A stretch of DNA of 64,000 nt from Chloroflexi bacterium AL-N1 (GCA_013122435.1 WYDT01000026.1:1-64000); one strand, 5' to 3'; positions 1 to 8,932 are shown, counted from the first letter of the stretch. The notes: generated by a model not told the origin, from the sequence alone. Numbers and translations are program-made.

Positions 1-451
1 CAAGCTGACCAACTCCATGGCTGGAGAGCCACAATGGGTTCCCAAGTTCACATAGGTAGTGTCGGCACGTTGCCGTAGGTTTTGCCTGTACGCCTGGCTC
101 GGCTCGTTGCCTCGCTCGTTACCGGGAAAACTGGGGTGTCAAGGAGTGCCAGTTTTCTATCCGAGTGAGATTACTTTGTCCTTCAGAGACACAGTTCCGG
201 TAACTCTACCCTCGTCCTACACTCAACGGGTAGTCCAACCTTCGACGCTTCAAACGGCAATTTCTTGCGTAACCATAGCAACGCTCTAGCTAGCAGCTCA
301 TACCGCAGTAGGTTGTGGTATAGCCACATTGTCCGGGGAGCTTCAGACACCTTTCTGCTTCTGGTCTAGATGCCTGTCCCCGTAGCTACTCTGCACACTC
401 CTTGCAGGGTTTCCTGTTGGAAACGCTCTACCTATATGCTTCTTGGCGCAC
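1..451 (-). mobile_element. Group II intron, 5' part (domain I), inserted in radC
   Basis: Read on the minus strand, the radC reading frame stops matching its family right after HNHPS-G, and the next bases are GTGCGCC, the canonical 5' end of a bacterial group II intron (first base = complement of 451). The insert has two sequences that can pair with the 5' exon. CTGAAGG (complement of 180-186, about nt 266-272 of the intron) is a perfect complement of the exon end CCTTCAG and fits EBS1. TGGTT (complement of 271-275, about nt 177-181) complements AACCA just upstream and fits EBS2. The intron is cut by the left window edge, so the intron-encoded protein, domains V/VI and 3' exon are not visible. 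The ORFs inside are not convincing genes. Confidence 0.85.
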
Positions 452-998
452 CTGAAGGGTGGTTGTGCACAATAATAATAGAGGCACTGTTGAGTTTGAG
501 GGCTTCCTTAAACACCTCACCGATCCGTATGAGTGCTGAATTGAGACTCCCAACGTAAACGGTATGAACCTTCTGAACTTTATTCTTTGTATCCAAACAA
601 ATAGTACGTAAATGCTCTTGATCAAGATGCCCCATTTCAAGCCGCATTAATTGGGCTACATCGGTTGGGGATTTAATCTGAAAACGTTCCTCAGAAGTGG
701 TGAGTAAGAGACGGCGGCCTATTTCCAACGATGCTTTCAGTGTAGCTGCTTTTGCTTCGCCCATACCATGGGCCTTGCAGATATCAGCGTAATCGCATCG
801 AATCAGTCCGGCCCAGCCACCATGCTCACGCAATAGCTGCTGAGCGAGCTGAACAACATTCATCCCCTGCACACCAACCCGCAAGAGAATTGCCAGCAGT
901 TCGGCATCACTCAGTGAAGCTGGACCATAATCACGTAGGCGTTCACGTGGTTGTTCACTGCTCGGCAGTTCTTTCATTCGTATGACATAATCAGTCAT
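452..998 (-). CDS. radC: RadC/JAB-domain protein, 5' exon interrupted by intron
   Basis: Encodes the first 182 residues of a RadC family protein: the N-terminal helix-hairpin-helix region (LRDYGPASLSDAELLAILL, then GMGEAKAATLKASLEIGRR) and the start of the JAB/MPN metalloprotease-like domain up to HNHPS-G. Family members run to about 225 residues, so the last ~45 codons are missing; they should lie beyond the group II intron, left of the window. The ATG at 998 is preferred over an in-frame start at 1022 because GGAG sits 7 bases upstream (1006-1009) and the product then begins MTDYVIRMKELP, a typical RadC start. The intron enters after the first base of the Gly codon. RadC's cellular role is not settled. 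Whether a functional protein is made depends on splicing. Confidence 0.85.
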
Positions 999-1116
999 CG
1001 TATTGCTCCATACTAAGATCACAGCTCATATGTTCTTTAGGTTTATCTGTAATTGCACCGTATCTGCCCTACCATTGATACGGGTTATTCAGGCATCGTA
1101 CGTTTGTCCGTTTATC

Positions 1117-1167
1117 GTACATGTAAAGTGTATTTTTCAGGAAAACTGTACATGTCTATGTTATAAT
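1117..1167 (+). promoter_or_regulatory. Extended -10 promoter with repeated GTACATGT
   Basis: TGTTATAAT at 1159-1167 is an extended -10 element, giving a leader of about 155 bases before the subtilase start at 1329. Two GTACATGT copies (1117-1124 and 1148-1155) are 31 bases apart, about three helical turns, so they could form a tandem operator. No good -35 box is seen. The rest of the 330-base gap between radC and the subtilase shows nothing else clear. Confidence 0.4.
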
Positions 1168-1328
1168 GAGTTAATTAGTGAAGATAACTTCAGAGTTATA
1201 TCGGCAGTGTAAGTGTCAATAAGGCCACAAATCCTACCTGTCCAAGGTGCTACGAACAATGGCGCCACTATGCTAATTGATGAATCTTTTATGCAAATAT
1301 GTAATTCTTATTAAGTTGAGGAGATTTC

Positions 1329-3458
1329 ATGAAGCGCGTTCTTTGCATTGCTGTGCTTACCATCCTCACTTTCGGTTTGGTTATACCAACAAGTGCAGCA
1401 CCAACACCATCCGCTGATGTCCTCCCGAATGAACTTATTGTCAAACTCCAACCACATATAACATTATCACCAACTGCGCATGCCAATGGTCCAGACACCA
1501 GTCAGCTTAACACTTTGTTGAGTAACACACGTGCCGTTATGGCTCAATCGCTTGGCCATGGTAGTGCCAGTTACCGCATACAGGTAGAAGCAAACACCGA
1601 TCCGTATGTTCTTGCCAGACAGCTTGCGACGCATCCTGCAGTTGTCTATGCTGAACCAAATCATACCCGTACACTCATGCGAACACCAAACGATACGGTG
1701 GTCAACCGACAATGGCCGCTCCGCAACATCAGTGCGTTTGGGGCATGGGACATCACAACTGGCAGCGATATTGTAATTGCATTGCTTGATACAGGTGTTT
1801 CTTCAACACACCCAGATCTGAGTAATAAACTTCTACCCGGCTATGACTTCTTCAATAATGATAGCGACGCTACCGATGACGAAGGCCATGGCACACATAC
1901 TGCCGGCGTCGCAGCAGCGGATAGTAATAATAACGAGGGCATTGCAGGAGTCTGCTGGGGATGCCGCATACTGCCAGTAAAAGTGCTTGGACCACGTGGC
2001 GAAGGGGATGATGCCACCATTGCTGCGGGAATTCGCTGGGCCGTCGATCAGGGGGCACGTGTGATCAGTATGAGCCTTGGTGGGCCAGATGATACACAGG
2101 TCCTGCGCGACGCTGTAAACTATGCACGTGAGCGTAATGTGCTTATTATTGCTGCATCTGGTAATAATAACAATGAAGGAAACTTGCCCAACTATCCGGC
2201 CGCATACCCCAATGTTCTGGCAGTGACTGCAACAGGTGGCTCAGATGTTGTCACAGGATTTTCGACCGTCGGTGATTTTGTGGGTATTGCCGCACCGGGT
2301 GTGGGTGTCTGGAGTACCTTATGGGATCGCAACGCTGGTGACACATATGGGATGGGAAATGGCACCTCCGCTGCCGCACCACACGTTGCTGGTGCGGCTG
2401 GGTTGGTTTTGTCGATACGCCCCGATCTAAGCGCCGATCAATTGATGCAGATCCTACAGGCAAGTGCAGATGATCAGGGACCACCTGGACGAGATGAAGA
2501 GACAGGTTATGGCCGTCTGAATGTGCAACGAGCCGTCACACTCGCAGGCGATCCAAATGTGTTAAACCAATCACGTATTGAAGGTTTTATCTCTGGCAAT
2601 CAATTTGAGCAAAGTGTGGTATCGTTGAACACTGGACAGCAGACGCAACCTGATGCCAACGGGTTTTATCTCTTCACTGACCTTCCTACCGGTAGTTATA
2701 TGGTAGAAGCGCGCTGGCCTGATGGACAGACATCACAGCAGGGGGCCTGGGTGAGCGGGACTTCGTTGAGCGTGGCCAACATCATCTTTGAGCAAGGACC
2801 GAGCCCAACAGCGCCAGCCAACCCTGCGCCTGTTGATGCGGCACCCATCGATGCTTCACAGGCATTTCTCCCAGTTGCCCAACCGTCTGATCCAAACGTG
2901 ACGTATTTTCCCCAAACCCAACACACATTGCGTGGAACGATACGGTCTTACTGGGAGGCAAATGGCGGGTTACCAATCTTCGGATATCCGATCAGTGAGG
3001 AATTTGTTGAGCGTGGCGAGGATGGGCAAGACTATGTGGTGCAATACTTCGAACGTCACCGTTTAGAAATCCACCCCGAGAATCCACCACCATATAATGT
3101 GCTGCTAGGTCGCATCGGTGATACAATTCTTCAACAAAATGGACGAAGCTGGTTTGATTTCCCGGCAGGTTCACCCCAACCAAATTGCGAATTCTTCGAG
3201 GAAACACAACATTCACTCTGTGGCGAGTTTCTCAATTATTGGCGCTCAAGCGGTCTGGAACTTGATGGATTATCGGGGAAAACCCGTGACGAAAGTCTGG
3301 CATTGTTTGGTGCACCCATTTCTGAGCCACAGATCGAGGTACTCGGCGATGGGAACGAGTATGTTGTGCAGTGGTTCGAGCGGGCCCGTTTTGAATTTCA
3401 TGAAGGTCAAGGGGTTCTACTTGGTTTGTTAGGGAACGATCTGGCAGCATCGCGCTGA
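1329..3458 (+). CDS. Secreted subtilisin-like (S8) serine protease with C-terminal modules
   Basis: A 709-residue exported endopeptidase. A signal peptide (about 1-23, ending TSAAP) is followed by an I9-like propeptide region (about 30-115). The catalytic domain has Asp154 (ALLDTGV), His187 (GHGTHTAG), oxyanion Asn279 (ASGNN) and Ser347 (GTSAAAPHVAG). Next come a carboxypeptidase-regulatory-like beta-sandwich (about 420-480), a Pro/Ala linker, and two copies of a roughly 70-residue module (YWxxxGGLPIFGYPISE...VVQYFERHRLEIHPE...LLG) also found in the protein at 42036-44033. The start has a GAGGAG site 6-8 bases upstream. The modules are probably surface or ligand-binding domains, but their function is unknown. 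Likely monocistronic. Confidence 0.92.
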   Translation: MKRVLCIAVLTILTFGLVIPTSAAPTPSADVLPNELIVKLQPHITLSPTAHANGPDTSQLNTLLSNTRAVMAQSLGHGSASYRIQVEANTDPYVLARQLATHPAVVYAEPNHTRTLMRTPNDTVVNRQWPLRNISAFGAWDITTGSDIVIALLDTGVSSTHPDLSNKLLPGYDFFNNDSDATDDEGHGTHTAGVAAADSNNNEGIAGVCWGCRILPVKVLGPRGEGDDATIAAGIRWAVDQGARVISMSLGGPDDTQVLRDAVNYARERNVLIIAASGNNNNEGNLPNYPAAYPNVLAVTATGGSDVVTGFSTVGDFVGIAAPGVGVWSTLWDRNAGDTYGMGNGTSAAAPHVAGAAGLVLSIRPDLSADQLMQILQASADDQGPPGRDEETGYGRLNVQRAVTLAGDPNVLNQSRIEGFISGNQFEQSVVSLNTGQQTQPDANGFYLFTDLPTGSYMVEARWPDGQTSQQGAWVSGTSLSVANIIFEQGPSPTAPANPAPVDAAPIDASQAFLPVAQPSDPNVTYFPQTQHTLRGTIRSYWEANGGLPIFGYPISEEFVERGEDGQDYVVQYFERHRLEIHPENPPPYNVLLGRIGDTILQQNGRSWFDFPAGSPQPNCEFFEETQHSLCGEFLNYWRSSGLELDGLSGKTRDESLALFGAPISEPQIEVLGDGNEYVVQWFERARFEFHEGQGVLLGLLGNDLAASR

Positions 3459-3488
3459 TCTCTCGTATAATCTTATCATCAAAAGAGG

Positions 3489-3528
3489 CAAGGACCCACC
3501 ATATTAGCCTGGAGATCCTTGGTTTTTG
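3489..3528 (+). terminator. Possible weak terminator after subtilase
   Basis: CAAGGA (3489-3494) and TCCTTG (3516-3521) can pair around a 21-base loop and are followed by a short T run. The stem is only 6 bp, so this is tentative. Confidence 0.3.
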
Positions 3529-3580
3529 TGTACCATGGTCTAAAGGCACTTAATAATTGGGTATTTCGTTTATTTCGAAT

Positions 3581-3616
3581 ATAGTGTATACTATGTATAA
3601 CATAGACTATGTAGTC
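3581..3616 (+). promoter_or_regulatory. Cluster of inverted repeats before toxin-antitoxin operon
   Basis: Three overlapping inverted repeats lie 15-50 bases before the antitoxin start: ATAGT-N4-ACTAT (3581-3594), CTATGT-ATA-ACATAG (3591-3605) and GACTA-TG-TAGTC (3605-3616). This layout is typical of operators bound by an autoregulating antitoxin. That the downstream HTH protein binds here is inference. Confidence 0.5.
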
Positions 3617-3630
3617 GAAAGCAAACAATT

Positions 3631-4107
3631 ATGACCTACACTAAAGACATTGATATTGAATATATCGTACCATCTGATGAAGAGAGAGAAGAGTCTAAAA
3701 TTTCCAGTCGCATTCTCTCTCCGAAAGTACAGCGAGATCATCCATTAAGTTTTCGCATAGTTGATGAGAAGGAACAAGATACAGAAGAAGCAATTGTCAA
3801 GTTGCCAGCCAAGGTTGCACATCTTTTACTTGATATTCTTGTACAGATGGCTGAGGGTAAAGCTGTTACCATTCTTCCAACCCATGCTGAACTTACAACT
3901 CAACAAGCTGCCGATCTACTAAACGTATCACGTCCATTTTTTGTTAAATTAATTGAAGGTGGAGAAATACCTTTCAGCAAAGTAGGGACACATCGACGTG
4001 TATTACTTAGTGATGTACTCATTTACAAGGAACGTACCAATAAAGCACGTGAGAAAAGCCTTCACGAACTTGCAGAACTCACGCAGGAATTAGGGATAGA
4101 TTACTAA
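3631..4107 (+). CDS. HTH (excisionase/MerR-type) antitoxin-like protein
   Basis: A 158-residue protein with an acidic, probably flexible N-terminal half and an excisionase-type helix-turn-helix at about 88-125 (LTTQQAADLLNVSRPFFVKL, then a wing ending KVGTHRRV). It overlaps the following PIN-domain gene by one base (TAATG), the usual antitoxin-toxin arrangement. The likely job is to bind and neutralise the PIN toxin and repress the operon through the inverted repeats just upstream. Family knowledge: HTH_17-type DNA-binding proteins paired with PIN ribonucleases form type II toxin-antitoxin modules. No other partner is visible. The A/T-rich codon use differs slightly from gyrA next door, which fits a mobile module. 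Confidence 0.8.
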   Translation: MTYTKDIDIEYIVPSDEEREESKISSRILSPKVQRDHPLSFRIVDEKEQDTEEAIVKLPAKVAHLLLDILVQMAEGKAVTILPTHAELTTQQAADLLNVSRPFFVKLIEGGEIPFSKVGTHRRVLLSDVLIYKERTNKAREKSLHELAELTQELGIDY

Positions 4108-4688
4108 TGCCACATTCCTCCAGTTTCACTGCTTTGTATGATGCCAATGTACTTTATCCTGCACCATTGCGAGATCTGCTAATGTGGTTGGCTTTAACTG
4201 GACTTTTTCGTGCAAAATGGACAGAAACTATTCTTGAAGAATATGCACGCAACTTGGTAATAAAACGTCCAGACATCAGTCGTGATAAAATAGACAACAT
4301 CAAACACTTAATGAATAAACATGTCTGTGATGCTCTGATAGAAGGATATCAGAATCTCATTCCTGCAATTGAAGGACTACCTGATCCCGATGACCGGCAT
4401 GTTTTAGCTGCGGCTATAGTTGGACGAGCAGATATTATTGTAACTTATAACTTACGTGATTTTCCTGAAACAGTGCTTGGACAATACAACATTGAGGCAC
4501 AACATCCTGATGAGTTTGTCCGGCATCTAATAGACTTAAATGAGAGTCTTGTATGTAGTGCTGCCAAGAAACAGCGCGCAACGTTAAATAACCCACCCAA
4601 GAGCGTAGAAGAATTTCTCGATGGTCTCGCCAAACAGCAATTACCTCTTACTGTGGCTGCATTACGAGAACTTGGCGAATTTTTGTAG
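4107..4688 (+). CDS. PIN-domain ribonuclease, toxin of type II TA pair
   Basis: A 193-residue protein with a PIN fold at about 1-140. Acidic residues at the usual metal sites are visible: Asp12 (LYDANVLYP), Glu44/45 (TILEEYARN), Asp93/95/96 (LPDPDDRHVLAAA) and Asp118 (YNLRDFP). PIN proteins are Mg-dependent endoribonucleases that often cut tRNA or mRNA. The extra C-terminal ~50 residues are helical and of unknown function. Translation is coupled to the antitoxin through a one-base overlap. It ends convergently against gyrA, separated by a shared hairpin. The target RNA cannot be inferred. Confidence 0.82.
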   Translation: MPHSSSFTALYDANVLYPAPLRDLLMWLALTGLFRAKWTETILEEYARNLVIKRPDISRDKIDNIKHLMNKHVCDALIEGYQNLIPAIEGLPDPDDRHVLAAAIVGRADIIVTYNLRDFPETVLGQYNIEAQHPDEFVRHLIDLNESLVCSAAKKQRATLNNPPKSVEEFLDGLAKQQLPLTVAALRELGEFL

Positions 4689-4717
4689 AAGCAGGAAAAA
4701 TCTTATAAGAAAACCAC

Positions 4718-4745
4718 AAACGGATGGCATTGCTGCCACCCGTTT
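4718..4745. terminator. Bidirectional hairpin between PIN toxin and gyrA
   Basis: AAACGGATGGCA / TGCCACCCGTTT form a 12-bp stem (one A/C mismatch on plus, G-T wobble on minus) around a TTGC loop. It lies between two convergent genes and has T-rich flanks on both sides, so it may terminate both transcripts. Confidence 0.65.
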
Positions 4746-4777
4746 TGCTATCTCACAAGAGATTTGGAGAACTCTAG

Positions 4778-7261
4778 CTATCCATCAGTTCCATTGCCGT
4801 TCATGTTCACCAAGACATTATCACTGCGTATCTCGTCCTCTTCTGGTTCCTCACAGGCTACTCCAGCTACGCGGTTTCCCGCCCCTACGTTGATAATGGT
4901 CACGCCCTGTGTTGAACGACCGAGTTGCGAAATACCAGATGCTGCCGTACGCATCACCACACCACTAGTGGTGATAAACGTCAGGAGTGATTCATCTTGT
5001 ACGATATGCGCTGAGGCAATTTTATCATTTGGGCGCAGTCTGATCGTAATGACCCCACCCGTCCCACGTCCTTTGGTGGGGTATTCGTGCAACGCAGTTC
5101 GTTTGCCAAAACCTTTTTCAGTAACAACCAGCAGTGCACCTGTTTCGGGTACTAAACCCATACCAACAACCCTGTCATTCTTTTGGAGGTTCACGCCAAT
5201 CACACCAGAAGCCGGGCGTCCCATCGGACGTACGTGCTTTTGCAGGAAGCGAACCGTCTGGCCACGTTGCGTTGTCAGCAAGATATCTTCACTGCCTTTG
5301 GACATCGCCACCCAACCCAGTTGATCACCCTCTTCAAGACCGATAGCGATGAGTCCATTAGAACGTACCTGGCTATACTCTTTCAAAATGGACCGCTTAA
5401 TCTTACCACAAACCGTCGCCATGACGAGATATTCAGCCTCATTAAAATCGGGCACCGCTAGTATTGAAGTAACTTGTTCACCAGGTTCAAGCGAGATCAG
5501 ATTGACAAGTGGTAACCCTTTGGCTGTACGACCAGAGTCAGGGACTTCGTGCGCTTTGAGTTGGTAGGCTTTCCCACGATCAGTAAAGAACAACAGATCG
5601 TTCATGGTGCCACAGGGCAAGATATGCCGCACGATATCTTGTTCACGTGTCTGCATGCCTTTGATACCACGCCCACCACGCCGTTGCGTTTTGTAGGTAT
5701 CGGCGTTGATACGCTTGATATAGCCACGTTCGGTAAGTGTAACGAGGACACGCAGGTCTGGAATAAGGTCTTCGTCGCTCACTTCGCCATCGGCGTCAGG
5801 GATAATACGTGTGCGACGCTCGTCGCCATATTTCTCCTTAAGGTAAGTCAGGTCTTCCTTGATGAGTTGGAGCACGCGCCGTGGGTTGCCGAGAATATCT
5901 TCGAACTCAGCAATAAGTTTGATCACCTCGCGATATTCGTCTTCAATCTTTTTGCGCTCAAGTGCTGCCAGACGACCAAGCTGCATCTCAAGAATCGCGT
6001 TTGCCTGTACATCCGTGAGGCGGAAGTTACTCATCAGGTTGTTACGCGCTGAGTCACGGGTACGGGAATTGCGGATAGTCGTGATGACTTCATCAAGATT
6101 GTCGAGTGCAATCTTATACCCCTCTAAAATATGAGCGCGTCGACGTGCTTTCTCTAGCTCAAACTCGGTACGACGCCGAATAACCTCAGTACGATGGTCG
6201 ATATATTCCTGCAACATGCGCTTGAGTGGTAACACACGTGGCTGCAACCCATGCTCCACCAGTGCCAGCATGTTGACACCAAACGTCGTCTGCATCTGTG
6301 TGTGTTTGTAAAGCGCATTCAGGACCTTCTTGGGTTGGGCATCTTGCTTGAGGATGACCACCAGCCGCATACCACTACGATCGCTTTCATCGCGAACGTC
6401 GCGGATGCCTTCGATTTTGCGGTCGCGGGCCAGTTCAGCCATGCGTTCCTGCAAACGGGCTTTATTTACCTGATAGGGCAACTCCGTGACGACAATATGG
6501 AAAGAGTTACGCGCCGCTTCTTCGATGTGGGCCTTCGCCCGGAGAATGATATGACCTTTGCCCGTGCTATAAGCATTCATAATGCCTTCAGTACCCAGAA
6601 TAAGGCCAGCCGTCGGGAAATCTGGGCCAGGTATAATCTTGATCAAATCTTCCACAGTTGCTTCCGGATTATCAATCAGATACACCAACGCAGTACTTAA
6701 TTCTGTCAGATTATGTGGCGGTACGTTGGTGGCCATACCAACAGCAATACCAGCAGCACCATTCAGCAACAGGTTGGGCAGGCGGGCGGGAAGCACCGAT
6801 GGTTCACGAAAGGAGCCATCAAAGTTATCATTAAAATCAACTGTATTTTTTTCGATGTCAAAGAGAAGTTCTTCCGCAATAGCAGAGAGGCGTGCTTCCG
6901 TATAACGCATCGCAGCGGGAGGATCACCATCAACACTACCAAAGTTACCCTGACCATCAATAAGGGGATAGCGCATATTCCAAGGTTGCGCCATACGTGC
7001 AAGTGCATCATAGACGGCGGCATCGCTGTGGGGATGCATTTTACCCAGAACATCTCCAACGATACGCGCACACTTTTTATATGATTGATTACTTCGCACG
7101 CCCATATCCCACGCGCCATAGAGAATACGGCGTTGGACTGGCTTTAAGCCATCACGCACATCAGGTAGCGCGCGCGATATAATCACGCTCATCGCGTAAT
7201 CTAAATACGCCGTACGCATTTGTTCTGTAATGCTGACTGGCCGAACGATCCCGATTTCCAT
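4778..7261 (-). CDS. gyrA: DNA gyrase subunit A
   Basis: Cleavage/religation subunit of DNA gyrase (type IIA topoisomerase), 827 residues from the ATG at 7261, which has a GGGAGG site 4 bases upstream; the longer reading frame to 7327 lacks one. Active-site Tyr120 lies in AAMRYTE. The N-terminal winged-helix/tower domains are followed by a C-terminal beta-pinwheel containing the GyrA box QRRGGRG, which separates GyrA from ParC. The quinolone-determining region reads HPHSDAAVYD, so positions equivalent to E. coli Gly81 and Ser83 are Ser79 and Ala81, while the Asp87 equivalent (Asp85) is kept. It is the only gene of its transcript visible here; gyrB is not adjacent. Confidence 0.97.
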   Translation of the reverse strand: MEIGIVRPVSITEQMRTAYLDYAMSVIISRALPDVRDGLKPVQRRILYGAWDMGVRSNQSYKKCARIVGDVLGKMHPHSDAAVYDALARMAQPWNMRYPLIDGQGNFGSVDGDPPAAMRYTEARLSAIAEELLFDIEKNTVDFNDNFDGSFREPSVLPARLPNLLLNGAAGIAVGMATNVPPHNLTELSTALVYLIDNPEATVEDLIKIIPGPDFPTAGLILGTEGIMNAYSTGKGHIILRAKAHIEEAARNSFHIVVTELPYQVNKARLQERMAELARDRKIEGIRDVRDESDRSGMRLVVILKQDAQPKKVLNALYKHTQMQTTFGVNMLALVEHGLQPRVLPLKRMLQEYIDHRTEVIRRRTEFELEKARRRAHILEGYKIALDNLDEVITTIRNSRTRDSARNNLMSNFRLTDVQANAILEMQLGRLAALERKKIEDEYREVIKLIAEFEDILGNPRRVLQLIKEDLTYLKEKYGDERRTRIIPDADGEVSDEDLIPDLRVLVTLTERGYIKRINADTYKTQRRGGRGIKGMQTREQDIVRHILPCGTMNDLLFFTDRGKAYQLKAHEVPDSGRTAKGLPLVNLISLEPGEQVTSILAVPDFNEAEYLVMATVCGKIKRSILKEYSQVRSNGLIAIGLEEGDQLGWVAMSKGSEDILLTTQRGQTVRFLQKHVRPMGRPASGVIGVNLQKNDRVVGMGLVPETGALLVVTEKGFGKRTALHEYPTKGRGTGGVITIRLRPNDKIASAHIVQDESLLTFITTSGVVMRTAASGISQLGRSTQGVTIINVGAGNRVAGVACEEPEEDEIRSDNVLVNMNGNGTDG

Positions 7262-7347
7262 TGTACCTCCCAAACGAGATGAGGAGCAGTACGTATCTGC
7301 TAACGAATGTGTTCTTCTACGCAACAAAAAATGCTACGATTCAGCTT

Positions 7348-7376
7348 ATTATACAGCTAAATCGCTCATTTGTCCA
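7348..7376 (-). promoter_or_regulatory. gyrA promoter
   Basis: On the minus strand TGGACA (7371-7376), a 17-base spacer and TATAAT (7348-7353, preceded by TG) form a near-consensus sigma-70 promoter, about 85 bases upstream of the gyrA start. Confidence 0.7.
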
Positions 7377-7427
7377 TAAAAAATAGAACATACTTTCTTA
7401 TTACATGTCATATCGGATAGGTGCTAA

Positions 7428-7985
7428 TCATGAGGTGATTGTGCGAAATATTTGTTGAATAACCCAGAACACAAGTATGCCAGCACCAACACTCAGGAGG
7501 GCATCCAGACGACGCGAAAAACAGAGGCATGACTGTGCGGCAAGATACGCGTAGAATGCCTGTGCAGCGGTACCTAAGAGACCAATGTAGAGAAAAACGT
7601 TTATATCAGGAATAACATATATTGCCACCAATTGTAGAAGCCACGTGAGCAGCAGAATCGGAACGTGAAACAGTGAGAACGTATACACCACAGACTCAAA
7701 CTCACCACCACCGCCAAATTGTTTTCCCACAAAATACACGACCCCAGCAAAGAGGTAAAAATTGAACAGGGTGTTAATCATGGCCAATAACAGATTCATT
7801 GCACTACCAACCCCACCCATAAAGGCACTGATAAGGGCAATAATAAAGGCCATCACAGCAACATAGGTAAGCGCATCACTATCGGAAGCACGTGCACTAT
7901 AGAAGCGAAAGGTCTTGACACTGGGATGACGAATGACATCGAAACGGTAGTTGAGCATCTCCCGAATACGAACCTGTGCATGCAT
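7428..7985 (-). CDS. Yip1-domain integral membrane protein
   Basis: A 185-residue protein with a short cytosolic N-terminus carrying a Yip1-like start (RIREMLNYRFDVIRHPS) and about five hydrophobic segments (near 42-60, 62-85, 97-120, 125-148, 160-180). Bacterial Yip1-family proteins are membrane proteins of unclear function. GGGGAG lies 6-8 bases before the ATG. The gene starts 11 bases after the stop of the metallophosphoesterase upstream, so the two probably form one transcript. No catalytic motif is visible. Confidence 0.75.
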   Translation of the reverse strand: MHAQVRIREMLNYRFDVIRHPSVKTFRFYSARASDSDALTYVAVMAFIIALISAFMGGVGSAMNLLLAMINTLFNFYLFAGVVYFVGKQFGGGGEFESVVYTFSLFHVPILLLTWLLQLVAIYVIPDINVFLYIGLLGTAAQAFYAYLAAQSCLCFSRRLDALLSVGAGILVFWVIQQIFRTITS

Positions 7986-7996
7986 ATCAATCTCCC

Positions 7997-8773
7997 CTAT
8001 CTCTTTTCAGTTGAATCGGTCGGAAGGGAACCTTCACTATCAGTTATGCTGGAAGGTTGCTGTGCCAAACCACGCACCGCTACTGGACCAAATTGCAAGT
8101 AATCGCAGGCCGTGAGTTGGTAAAAAACACCATCAATCACACCCTGTTTTGCGATATGCCAATCGTGCACACGATGGAGATGGCCGTAAATACACGCCGC
8201 TGCACCACTTGCGCCAATACGACGCGAAAACTCCGTTGGCCCGTGATCCAGAAACGGTGGGTAGTGAAACATCACAATAATTGGTTTAGCACCATCTGAT
8301 AGCTTCTGAGCAGCCGCGATTGCACGATCAAGACGGCCAAGCTCACGATTGTAAATACGCAGATCGGTAGCTTCTTGAAAGCCTGGTGTGTCCGGTGTAA
8401 CCCAACCACGTGTACCACACACCACCGCCTCTCCGACATCAACAGCACTGGCCTCAACGATGGAGATGGATGGTGGCAAGTGTGGTCGTAAGGGTCCAGC
8501 ACGTTGCCACCAATAGTCGTGGTTGCCCTTGGAGAGTACTTTACGACCCGGTAGTGCTGCAATCCATTCAAGATCGGGCAGCGCATCCTCAAGTTTCATC
8601 GCCCAAGAAACATCGCCAGCGATTAATACAACGTCATCGGCATGAACACGCGCTCGCCACGCTGCCGCAATCCGTTGCGGATGATCACGCCAACGATCAC
8701 CAAAGATGTCCATTGGCTTGGGACGTGCTGCAGAAAGATGCAAATCAGAAATAGCCCAAATCATATACGCCAT
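7997..8773 (-). CDS. Calcineurin-like metallophosphoesterase
   Basis: A 258-residue predicted phosphohydrolase (COG1768-like). All the metallophosphoesterase motifs are in order: DLHLS (Asp10/His12), GDVSWA, GNHDYW, FHYPP and GHLH. They bind a dinuclear metal centre that hydrolyses phosphomono- or diesters; the substrate is not predictable. Start choice is uncertain: the frame opens at 8863, but family members begin just before the 'IWAISDLHLS' strand, so the ATG at 8773 (or 8764) is favoured although neither has a good ribosome site. It is followed at 11 bases by the Yip1 gene and diverges from the Crp-like regulator. Confidence 0.88.
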   Translation of the reverse strand: MAYMIWAISDLHLSAARPKPMDIFGDRWRDHPQRIAAAWRARVHADDVVLIAGDVSWAMKLEDALPDLEWIAALPGRKVLSKGNHDYWWQRAGPLRPHLPPSISIVEASAVDVGEAVVCGTRGWVTPDTPGFQEATDLRIYNRELGRLDRAIAAAQKLSDGAKPIIVMFHYPPFLDHGPTEFSRRIGASGAAACIYGHLHRVHDWHIAKQGVIDGVFYQLTACDYLQFGPVAVRGLAQQPSSITDSEGSLPTDSTEKR

Positions 8774-8932
8774 AATACCAGACGACCAGATTGTTGCCAA
8801 ACCCAAGCGAGAACGGCTCCTATATAAACATGTCTTTATCGAAATGTACGTGATGATGATCATAGAATTTATTTCGACTTGAGAATATAATACTATCAGG
8901 ATGAGAATTCTGTGAGGTCGGTGGAGTTACCA

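Noticed and set aside
1..300. Small plus-strand protein at the left edge
   Set aside because: The sequence is group II intron RNA in the opposite sense; no coding signature.
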